From an uncultured Clostridia bacterium (GTDB taxonomy: Bacteria > Bacillota > Clostridia > Christensenellales > CAG-138): 11,159 nt of DNA. The DNA is taken from NCBI GenBank assembly GCA_937894955.1, contig CALAXO010000204.1, positions 1 to 11,159 of the forward strand, written 5' to 3'. Numbering within the stretch: position 1 is the first letter of the stretch; every line of letters starts with the position of its first letter. Made by a program: the position numbers and the translations under genes. Shown here in pieces: positions 1 through 5,245 of the stretch. The notes beneath the pieces were generated by a model. The model was not told where the DNA came from, did no database searches, and worked only from the letters and a program-made list of their open reading frames with translations.

Positions 1-563
1 TCAAACACATTGCCCGCACCCGGACGGAATGTACCCGCCGCCTGAATGATTATGCTTCCCGCACCTGTAACCGTACGCTGACTGCTCGGAACGGCCTGAA
101 CGCCCATTTCCAGCGGATAACGGAACTGCCTTTCGGCTGCCGAAAAGTGGCTGCTTGCAGCACACGCGGCAAGCTCTGCAAAGCCTCCGTCAACAAGCAT
201 TCCGCCGAGCATCAGTCCCTCGCTGATGGTTGAACACGCACCGTACAGGCCGATGAACGGCGCACGAATCTCCCGCGCCGCAAAGCCGGAGGAGATTATC
301 TGATTCAATAAATCTCCGCCCAAAAGGCAGCTCAAATCGTTGCCTTGCCTTTTTATTTTTGCAAGAGCCACGCGAACCGCGCTTTCGAGCATTCTGCTTT
401 CCGCCTGCTCCCAAGAGTCAAGCCCAAGGGTATCGTCGCGGCAAATTTTATCAAAGCATTCTCTCAGGGGACCTTTCCCCTCTTTGTCGCCGACATAGCT
501 TGCGGATGAAATTATTCGCGGCCTGCTGCAAAGCTCAAACGAATGCCTTCCGATTATTCCCAT
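1..563 (-). CDS. spoVAD: Stage V sporulation protein AD (SpoVAD), 5' part; C-terminus beyond the window
   Basis: Translating from the ATG at 563 gives 187 residues, open to the window edge. SpoVAD has a thiolase-like fold and belongs to the SpoVA complex of the spore inner membrane, which moves Ca-dipicolinate into the forespore and out at germination. Family landmarks are in order: SASYVGDKEGKGPL (residues 20-33), FDKI (37-40), GDLLNQII (83-90), LYGACST (106-112, holding Cys110 at the thiolase-like active-site position), SSHF and ERQFRYPLE (137-152) and VTGAGS (165-170). The Bacillus homologue is about 338 aa, so a bit over half is present. The start is supported by GGAGG at 568-572, five bases before the ATG. 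spoVAC, usually just upstream, is absent: the 236 bases before the start hold only a terminator, then an unrelated acetyltransferase gene. Whether spoVAE follows cannot be seen. The family call rests on recognised motifs. Confidence 0.93.
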   Translation of the reverse strand, partial: MGIIGRHSFELCSRPRIISSASYVGDKEGKGPLRECFDKICRDDTLGLDSWEQAESRMLESAVRVALAKIKRQGNDLSCLLGGDLLNQIISSGFAAREIRAPFIGLYGACSTISEGLMLGGMLVDGGFAELAACAASSHFSAAERQFRYPLEMGVQAVPSSQRTVTGAGSIIIQAAGTFRPGAGNVF

Positions 564-685
564 ATTGCCTCCGATTTTTCTTTTTTCTTCTGCTATTTTG
601 AGCAATTTGGATGAAAATATGCATCAAGCGCCGAAACGGCGGCAATCGAGGCGGCGCCGTTCTTCATTGGTTCGTTTCAAATGCA

Positions 686-716
686 AAACGCCTTCGGCGA
701 TTGTCACGCCGAAGGC
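686..716 (-). terminator. Terminator of the GNAT/YoaP gene
   Basis: A perfect 10-bp stem (690-699 with 707-716, GCCTTCGGCG/CGCCGAAGGC, 7-nt loop) lies about 85 nt past the stop of the leftward acetyltransferase gene. On the minus strand it is followed by GTTTTGCATTT, a short U-tract. It separates that gene from spoVAD, so spoVAD probably has its own promoter in 574-685. I could not identify a convincing sigma-G element there. Confidence 0.7.
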
Positions 717-799
717 TCAAAAGCTTTTCCGAAATCAAATTTTATCCAATTAAAGTGTTCCCGTATGCTGATGTAAATTTTATTTTGCATTTCAAAAAA

Positions 800-1546
800 T
801 TACTCCCGCACTCCGGCAAGCGCAAGGAATTTTTTATCGGACTGTATCGCATGTGTCATAAACTTGCCGTCCCTGAACAATGCGTAAGTCGTGACCGGCG
901 CGGGCACATTTTGCGCCTCTTCCATGCATGCAACGTGAATGACCTTAAGCGGAATATCGTGCGCCTTTGCCGCTTCCCGAACCCTCGGCACCCAGTAACA
1001 GGTGAAGGGGCATTGATCCGTGAAGTACAGCACGAAACCCTTTTCTTCAACTGTCGGATGTTTTGCACACTCTTTGAATTTCGGCGGCACGGCATTTGAC
1101 TTCAGCGGCAAATACATAAGGGTGATTCCGCAATCCGATGTATCGGCAACGATGAACCCCTTATGCGCCAGGTATTTCGGGTCCGAAAGGAACTCTTTTT
1201 TTCTGCCTTCTGCGGAAAGGATGCACACTCCCTGCCTGTTTTGCCGTTCGGCGTCGCGAATGCATTCCGAAAGCAGAGCTTCGGAATATCCGTGTCCCTT
1301 CAGCGCACCTGCAATCCAAAGGCAGTTAATATAAATGTATCCGTCCGCATCGATGGGAACCCATGCATTTTCCGCCGGGACATACTCAATAAAACACTTG
1401 CCGCGCTCCTCGCTCCTGTAAAACACAAGGCCTTCGTCGAACCGCCGCTTCATCCATTCTTTTTTTAAAAGGCTCTGTTTGCCCGACATGGCGCAGCAGA
1501 TATGCTCCCTGTCGATGTTATCTTTGTTGATTTTTATATAGTTCAT
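800..1546 (-). CDS. GNAT family N-acetyltransferase with YoaP-like C-terminal domain
   Basis: 248 aa from the ATG at 1546, chosen because AGGGAGG (1554-1560) and a consensus promoter sit just upstream; longer in-frame starts would lie upstream of that promoter. The N-terminal half is a GNAT fold. The strand carrying YIYINCLWI (70-78) is followed by the acetyl-CoA pyrophosphate loop with KGHGYSEALL (83-92). The C-terminal part (about 150-248) resembles the YoaP-like domain found after GNAT domains in Bacillus YoaP and clostridial relatives. It has a thioredoxin-like look: a strand FVLYFTDQCPFTCYW (171-185) with a CPFTC cysteine pair, a helix, then a second strand (IPLKVIHV). The acetylated substrate is unknown; I infer a small-molecule acetyltransferase. 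It is monocistronic: its own promoter at 1569-1597, a tRNA terminator upstream and a terminator downstream. Confidence 0.85.
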   Translation of the reverse strand: MNYIKINKDNIDREHICCAMSGKQSLLKKEWMKRRFDEGLVFYRSEERGKCFIEYVPAENAWVPIDADGYIYINCLWIAGALKGHGYSEALLSECIRDAERQNRQGVCILSAEGRKKEFLSDPKYLAHKGFIVADTSDCGITLMYLPLKSNAVPPKFKECAKHPTVEEKGFVLYFTDQCPFTCYWVPRVREAAKAHDIPLKVIHVACMEEAQNVPAPVTTYALFRDGKFMTHAIQSDKKFLALAGVRE

Positions 1547-1568
1547 TAAAAAACCTCCCTTTTGCTCA

Positions 1569-1597
1569 ATTCTATCGTTCGGCAGGTGTGTTGTCAA
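1569..1597 (-). promoter_or_regulatory. Sigma-A promoter of the GNAT/YoaP gene
   Basis: On the minus strand there is TTGACA (1592-1597), a 17-nt spacer, then TAGAAT (1569-1574). The start codon at 1546 and SD at 1554-1560 lie a few bases past the expected transcription start, giving a very short 5' UTR. Confidence 0.85.
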
Positions 1598-1655
1598 GAG
1601 AATCGGCAAAAAACAAAACAGTACCCTGATTGCTGATCGAAAATTCTGATTGAAA

Positions 1656-1695
1656 GCAAAAACAAACCGCTGCAAAGCTCTGTGCCTTGCAGCGG
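1656..1695 (-). terminator. Terminator of the tRNA-Thr/tRNA-Pro transcript
   Basis: A 9-bp stem (1667-1675 with 1687-1695, CCGCTGCAA/TTGCAGCGG, 11-nt loop) begins 20 nt after the 3' end of tRNA-Pro. On the minus strand it is followed by TTTGTTTTTGC, a good U-tract. Confidence 0.85.
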
Positions 1696-1714
1696 CTTGT
1701 TGTGCATATCGTTT

Positions 1715-1791
1715 TGGTCGGGGCGAGGTGATTTGAACACCCGACCTTTTGGTCCCGAACCAAACGCGCTACCAAGCTGCGCTACGCCCCG
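1715..1791 (-). tRNA. tRNA-Pro (anticodon CGG)
   Basis: 77 nt including an encoded CCA. The acceptor stem CGGGGCG pairs perfectly with CGCCCCG, followed by discriminator A and CCA (1715-1717). The D stem is GCGC/GCGC, the anticodon stem TTTGG/CCAAA encloses loop TTCGGGA (anticodon CGG at 1755-1757, reading CCG), and the T arm is GGGTG-TTCAAAT-CACCT. It lies 6 nt downstream of tRNA-Thr in the same transcript. Confidence 0.97.
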
Positions 1792-1797
1792 ATTAAA

Positions 1798-1873
1798 TGG
1801 AGCCAATGAAGGGGCTCGAACCCTTGACCTGCGCATTACGAATGCGCTGCTCTGCCAGCTGAGCTACATTGGC
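1798..1873 (-). tRNA. tRNA-Thr (anticodon CGT)
   Basis: 76 nt with an encoded CCA (1798-1800). The acceptor stem is GCCAATG/CATTGGC, D stem GCTC/GAGC, anticodon stem GCGCA/TGCGC with loop TTCGTAA (anticodon CGT at 1838-1840, reading ACG), and T arm AAGGG-TTCGAGC-CCCTT. It is the first gene of the two-tRNA unit. Confidence 0.97.
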
Positions 1874-1887
1874 TTACACAAGTAAGA

Positions 1888-1916
1888 ATTATAGCATAGT
1901 TTTTTGAGTTTGTCAC
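1888..1916 (-). promoter_or_regulatory. Promoter of the tRNA pair
   Basis: The minus strand has GTGACA (1911-1916), a 17-nt spacer, and TATAAT (1888-1893) preceded by TGC, an extended -10. The tRNA-Thr 5' end (1873) lies about 15 nt past the -10 element. Confidence 0.85.
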
Positions 1917-1955
1917 CATTGCCGCATAAATATATTTTGTGTTTGCGCTGATTTC

Positions 1956-1992
1956 AGAGTGAATGCCGCCGTTTATAAGCTGCATTCACTCT
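1956..1992. repeat. 11-bp inverted repeat (hairpin)
   Basis: AGAGTGAATGC (1956-1966) and GCATTCACTCT (1982-1992) are perfect inverted copies with a 15-nt loop, 43 bases beyond the end of the broken leftward gene. Neither strand has a T-tract after the stem, so it is at best a weak terminator for that gene. The arm's core also occurs at 2918-2929. Confidence 0.6.
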
Positions 1993-2034
1993 ACGCTTAT
2001 TCGGTGCCTGCCGGGCAATCACGCAAAAGTTTAA

Positions 2035-3032
2035 TCATTTCATGCTGTTATAGATCTGGAGCCATTTTATCTGATTAGCCTCAGATGCGGCACGCTCACT
2101 GTTGTAGGCGGCAATTGCACTGTTTCGTGCCGTCTGTTTGCTGTTCCGTGCAGTTCGTGCCGCAGCGAGCGCAAGCTGCTCAGTTTCCCTCAGCAAAGCA
2201 TCCGACTTTTGATTACCAAGCTGCACAGCATTATATATTGTCCATTAGTTCGACTTAACCTGTTCAAGAGAATTAATAATATTCTCGAGTTTTGCAATGA
2301 CCCTGTGCATCAAAAGCTCCTGCTCAAAAGTGTTGTATGCCCCGTCTCCACCGTGATTTTCACCGAGTGTGGAACAGCGTCCGCTCTTAAAATAATCGAG
2401 AAATGACGCAACTGCCACAAAATTATACTGATATTTGCCGTATAGAATATCAGTTGCATAGTATTGCTGAAGCAGTTTCTTGGTTCGTTCATGTTCTTCT
2501 TCAAGCATTTTGCGTTCCGCAATCAATTTTTGTTTTTGACGAAGTTCCGCTTCCACTCTGGCCTTATCAACTGCAACCTCATGTTCATACTGTGCCAATT
2601 GGGTTCTGCATTGTTCAAGTCTGTTTGCATACAGATCCGCTTGCTCCATTTTTTCGTTGGAATATCCAATTAACCCCAACAACAAGCCAACGAAAAGTCC
2701 CGCTGCGGTACCCACAATTGTCCATGCAAGCCAATCTTTCGCAGGACTGCCGAAAGATGTTGTTGAATGTCTGATAGTTGCGCATGTACAGTCAAGGAAA
2801 CCAACCGGGGTACCTATAAGCAAACCAACTAGTCCCCCTGAAAGAATCTTTTTCATATGTTCGCCGAGACGTGTCGGCAATTGATTCGGCTCGTCGGGAT
2901 GAACATATTGTTTTCGATTCAGAGTGAATTAATCTTGGAATTGAGACCCTTTATCGTTCTTTGCTGTAAATAGCATTGCTTTTCAAGGTCCACAACATTT
3001 TCAAGGTACTGAGTAACAGCTTTTTTATCCAT
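2035..3032 (-). pseudogene. Broken gene for a two-TM, coiled-coil hypothetical protein (frameshift and in-frame stop)
   Basis: Three open pieces read as one protein. Piece 1 (3032-2919) starts at an ATG after a strong SD (AAAGGAGA, 6 nt spacing) and encodes 37 aa beginning MDKKAVTQYLENVVDLEK. It ends at TGA 2919-2921, while the next frame opens just before, so a -1 shift within TTCACTC (2919-2925) joins it to piece 2. Piece 2 (to TAA 2245-2247) starts without any SD. It has two glycine-rich hydrophobic segments (about 5-25 and 45-67 from its Met at 2856), then a charged coiled coil (about 68-130) and LENIINSLEQVKSN. The same frame resumes directly after TAA with WTIYNAVQLGNQ and runs to TGA 2035-2037, ending in an Ala/Arg/Asn-rich helix. 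Intact length would be about 331 aa. The domain layout suggests a membrane-anchored coiled-coil protein; I do not know its function. The TAA is one base change from CAA (Gln). Sequencing error at either site is possible. Confidence 0.72.
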
Positions 3033-3079
3033 CAATGTTCTCCTTTTGATTTATTTTACTCAAATAAGATTTTGTTGAA

Positions 3080-3105
3080 GCTGCGGCCTAAACCGCGGCC
3101 GCAGC
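3080..3105. repeat. GC-rich inverted repeat in the leader of the broken gene
   Basis: GCTGCGGC (3080-3087) and GCCGCAGC (3098-3105) form an 8-bp stem, and two more pairs are possible past one mismatch. On the minus strand it falls inside the untranslated leader between the promoter at 3235-3263 and the start at 3032. No T-tract follows it there, so it is not an obvious terminator. Confidence 0.5.
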
Positions 3106-3175
3106 CTCTTTAAATTGTTTCTTTACTTATCTTATCGGCTGAATTTCAAAAATTCCCGAGGATTAGCTCTCGCAT

Positions 3176-3210
3176 TGTTCAATATATTTTTATGCGGACA
3201 TTATTGAACA
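3176..3210. repeat. Inverted repeat TGTTCAATA / TATTGAACA
   Basis: TGTTCAATA (3176-3184) and TATTGAACA (3202-3210) are perfect 9-bp inverted copies with 17 bp between them, about 26 bp centre to centre. They lie in the divergent intergenic region just downstream of the leftward promoter. An operator for the XRE protein is possible but unproven. Confidence 0.5.
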
Positions 3211-3234
3211 CAAACTCAGTTTATCTTGATTCGC

Positions 3235-3263
3235 ATTATAGCCCGAATACGGGCTATTGTCAA
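3235..3263 (-). promoter_or_regulatory. Perfect consensus promoter with palindromic spacer, reading leftward
   Basis: On the minus strand TTGACA (3258-3263) and TATAAT (3235-3240) are separated by exactly 17 nt. The spacer is nearly filled by the palindrome ATAGCCCG (3238-3245)/CGGGCTAT (3250-3257), which also overlaps the -10. A repressor bound there would block the promoter. Transcription would start near 3228 and reach the broken gene after a leader of about 195 nt. Confidence 0.8.
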
Positions 3264-3285
3264 TATGCAGGCAATAATATACATT
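3257..3285 (+). promoter_or_regulatory. Probable promoter of the XRE-family gene
   Basis: TTGTCA (3257-3262), a 17-nt spacer and TACATT (3280-3285; 4 of 6 consensus bases). Its -35 overlaps the -35 of the leftward promoter and abuts the palindrome 3238-3257, so one bound repressor could control both directions. Confidence 0.5.
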
Positions 3286-3310
3286 GAACGAAAATTTGTT
3301 GGAGGGCGAA

Positions 3311-3529
3311 ATGATACGGTTTGACAAGTTGTGGGCAACCATGAAGAAAAAGGGTGTGTCGCAATACAGGCTTATCAAGGAATACAATTTCAGCACGGGG
3401 CAGCTTGACAGGCTGAGAAAAAACGGCAGCGTGAGCACCTACACGCTGAATCAGCTTTGCAGCATACTGAGCTGCGATCTGTCTGAGATTGCCGAGTATG
3501 TTGCGGACGAAAAAGACGGGCAGGTTTGA
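3311..3529 (+). CDS. Small XRE/Cro-type helix-turn-helix regulator
   Basis: 72 aa from ATG 3311, chosen because GGAGG (3301-3305) sits 5 nt upstream; a TTG at 3284 is also in frame but falls inside the proposed promoter. The protein is almost entirely one Cro/C1-type HTH domain of the short HTH_26-like kind. An N-terminal helix (FDKLWATMKKKG) is followed by VSQYRLIKEYN (helix 2), STGQLDRLRKNGSVS (recognition helix and wing) and TLNQLCSILSCDLSEIAEYV (closing helices). Similar proteins are single-domain dimeric repressors. It diverges from the broken gene 2035-3032 across a palindrome-rich region, the classic arrangement for a regulator controlling itself and its neighbour. It also lies 85 nt upstream of larE on the same strand with no terminator between, so a role in lar expression cannot be excluded. 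Specificity is unknown. Confidence 0.85.
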   Translation: MIRFDKLWATMKKKGVSQYRLIKEYNFSTGQLDRLRKNGSVSTYTLNQLCSILSCDLSEIAEYVADEKDGQV

Positions 3530-3556
3530 CCTTCTCCGCCGCGATGTTATTTGCTC

Positions 3557-3586
3557 TTGCAAAACCCGCGCAACAGGCATTATAAT
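3557..3586 (+). promoter_or_regulatory. Probable promoter of the larEBC operon
   Basis: TTGCAA (3557-3562), an 18-nt spacer and a perfect TATAAT (3581-3586), 29 bases before the larE start. ACCCGC (3564-3569) and GCGGGT (3591-3596) flank the -10 as an inverted repeat, which could be an operator or a short hairpin. Confidence 0.65.
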
Positions 3587-3614
3587 GTAAGCGGGTGAAA
3601 AAGGAGGATGGGCT

Positions 3615-4385
3615 ATGAGCGGATCCGAACGGCTGTACAGCAAACTTTTGAACAGGCTTAAGGACATCGGCAGCGCAGCTGTCGCGCTTTCGGGCGGCGT
3701 GGACTCATGTTTTCTTGCTTATGCGGCTTCCCGCGTTGAGGGCGGAAATTTTGCCGCATACTATGTTCAATCGGCATTCCAGCCGGAATTTGAGCTGACG
3801 GACGCACTGCGGGCCGCAAAGGAAGCCGAGCTGCCGTTTAAAACTATTTCTGTTGATATCCTTGCCTGCGCAGATGTTGTCCGCAATCCGACCGACCGCT
3901 GCTACCATTGCAAAAAACACATTTTTTCCGCGATATGCAAAGCGGCGGCGGCGGATGGGTACAAAACGATTCTGGACGGGACGAATGCTTCCGATGCAGA
4001 GGATGACCGTCCGGGAATGCGTGCCCTGCGGGAAGCCGGCGTGCTTTCCCCGCTGCGCGAATGCGGACTGACAAAAGCTGACATTCGCCGTCTTGCCCGC
4101 GAAGCCGGGCTTTTCACTTGGAACAAACCTGCCTATGCCTGCCTTGCAACGCGGATTCCGCCGGGCGAATTGATCACAAAAAACAAACTGCATTCCGTTG
4201 AAGCAGCGGAAAACTTTCTGTTTTCGCTCGGCTTCTCCGACTTTCGCGTTCGGAGCGTTAACGGAACCGCCAAGCTGCAATTGAAGGCCGGGCAATTCGA
4301 TGAATTATTTAAACAGCGTGAGCTTGTTTTCAATGAACTGCGAAAATATTTCGATGCAGTGACGCTTGACCTTGAGCCGAGATGA
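3615..4385 (+). CDS. larE: LarE, ATP-dependent sacrificial sulfur transferase
   Basis: 256 aa. LarE adenylates a carboxylate of the pyridinium-3,5-biscarboxylate nucleotide and replaces it with a thiocarboxylate; in characterised single-cysteine enzymes such as the Lactobacillus plantarum one, the sulfur comes from the enzyme's own cysteine, leaving dehydroalanine. The PP-loop ATP site is ALSGGVDSCFLAYAA (24-38). RCYHCK (95-100) is the typical CxxC element after the N-terminal domain. DGTNASDAEDDRPGMRAL (121-138) is the family block after it. KPAYACLATRIPPG (171-184) carries Cys176, which matches the number and context of the sacrificial cysteine of the L. plantarum enzyme. The length is normal. 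The start is supported by AAGGAGG (3601-3607). It is the first gene of larE-larB-larC; larB follows after 34 nt. The protein is cytoplasmic. Confidence 0.96.
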   Translation: MSGSERLYSKLLNRLKDIGSAAVALSGGVDSCFLAYAASRVEGGNFAAYYVQSAFQPEFELTDALRAAKEAELPFKTISVDILACADVVRNPTDRCYHCKKHIFSAICKAAAADGYKTILDGTNASDAEDDRPGMRALREAGVLSPLRECGLTKADIRRLAREAGLFTWNKPAYACLATRIPPGELITKNKLHSVEAAENFLFSLGFSDFRVRSVNGTAKLQLKAGQFDELFKQRELVFNELRKYFDAVTLDLEPR

Positions 4386-4419
4386 AGCTCCGCTGTTCTG
4401 ACAGCACAACAAAAAGACT

Positions 4420-5184
4420 ATGAACGACGAAACAAAAAACCTTCTTGAATCCGTGCGCCGCGGTGAAGTGTCGGTTGACGAAGCATACTTGAAACTGCGC
4501 ACCGCTCCGTTCCGCGACCTTGGATTCGCAAAGATAGACACCCATCGCCGCCTTCGGACCGATGCGGCGGAAGTGATTTACGGTGCGGGCAAAACACCCG
4601 AGCAGATGCTTGAAATCATTAAAGCCATGCTTGAGAGCGGACAGGAAACGATACTTATTACGCGCCTTGAAAAACATGCCGCAGAGATACTGAATCGTGA
4701 ATTTGCCCTGAGCTACTGTGAAATTGCAAAAATCGGCAGTATCGGCAGCATTCCCGCGCCGAGCGGAAGCGGCTGCATCGTTGTTGCGGCCGGCGGCACA
4801 AGCGATATTCCCGTTGCCGAAGAAGCGGCACTGACGGCGGAATTTCACGGCAGCCGTGTGCTGAGGCTTTATGATGTCGGCGTTGCAGGGCTGCACCGTC
4901 TCCTTTCGCATATTGACGAAATCATGGGCGCAAGCGTCATTATCGCCGTTGCAGGCATGGAAGGTGCGCTTGCAAGTGTGATCGGCGGGCTTGCCGACTG
5001 CCCCGTTATTGCCGTGCCGACAAGTGTCGGTTACGGTGCGGCATTCGGCGGAGTTGCAGCGCTGCTTTCAATGCTCAACTCCTGCTCAAGCGGAGTATCC
5101 GTTGTGAATATCGACAACGGCTTCGGCGCAGGTTACCTTGCAAACATGATAAACCATATCGGCACCGGCAGCAATGCGCGGTGA
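4420..5184 (+). CDS. larB: LarB, nicotinate adenine dinucleotide carboxylase/hydrolase
   Basis: 254 aa, normal for the family. LarB carboxylates C5 of the pyridinium ring of nicotinate adenine dinucleotide and hydrolyses the phosphoanhydride, releasing AMP and the biscarboxylate mononucleotide that LarE then thiolates. The N-terminal helical part (1-55) carries RDLGFAKIDTHRRLR. The C-terminal half is a PurE-like domain: IVVAAGGTSDIPVAEEAA (120-137), RLYDVGVAGLHRLL (149-162), AGMEGALASVIGGL (178-191) and VIAVPTSVGYGA (196-207). The start is the only sensible Met, but there is no good Shine-Dalgarno before it (ACAAAAAGACT precedes the ATG). Translation may depend on coupling to larE, whose stop is 34 nt upstream. 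larC follows after 61 nt. Confidence 0.95.
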   Translation: MNDETKNLLESVRRGEVSVDEAYLKLRTAPFRDLGFAKIDTHRRLRTDAAEVIYGAGKTPEQMLEIIKAMLESGQETILITRLEKHAAEILNREFALSYCEIAKIGSIGSIPAPSGSGCIVVAAGGTSDIPVAEEAALTAEFHGSRVLRLYDVGVAGLHRLLSHIDEIMGASVIIAVAGMEGALASVIGGLADCPVIAVPTSVGYGAAFGGVAALLSMLNSCSSGVSVVNIDNGFGAGYLANMINHIGTGSNAR

Positions 5185-5245
5185 CGATTCTTTCCTTAAT
5201 TATAATACGCAACCCTGAATAAAACTGTTGAAAGGCCTTTTTGCT

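Noticed and set aside
3080..3105. Terminator before the broken gene
   Set aside because: The GC-rich stem has no T-tract in the leftward direction and no gene ends nearby; kept only as an inverted repeat.
1715..3529. Integrative element inserted at the tRNA genes
   Set aside because: No integrase or transposase, no repeat of a tRNA 3' end elsewhere in the window, and the accessory genes lie on the 5' side of the tRNAs.
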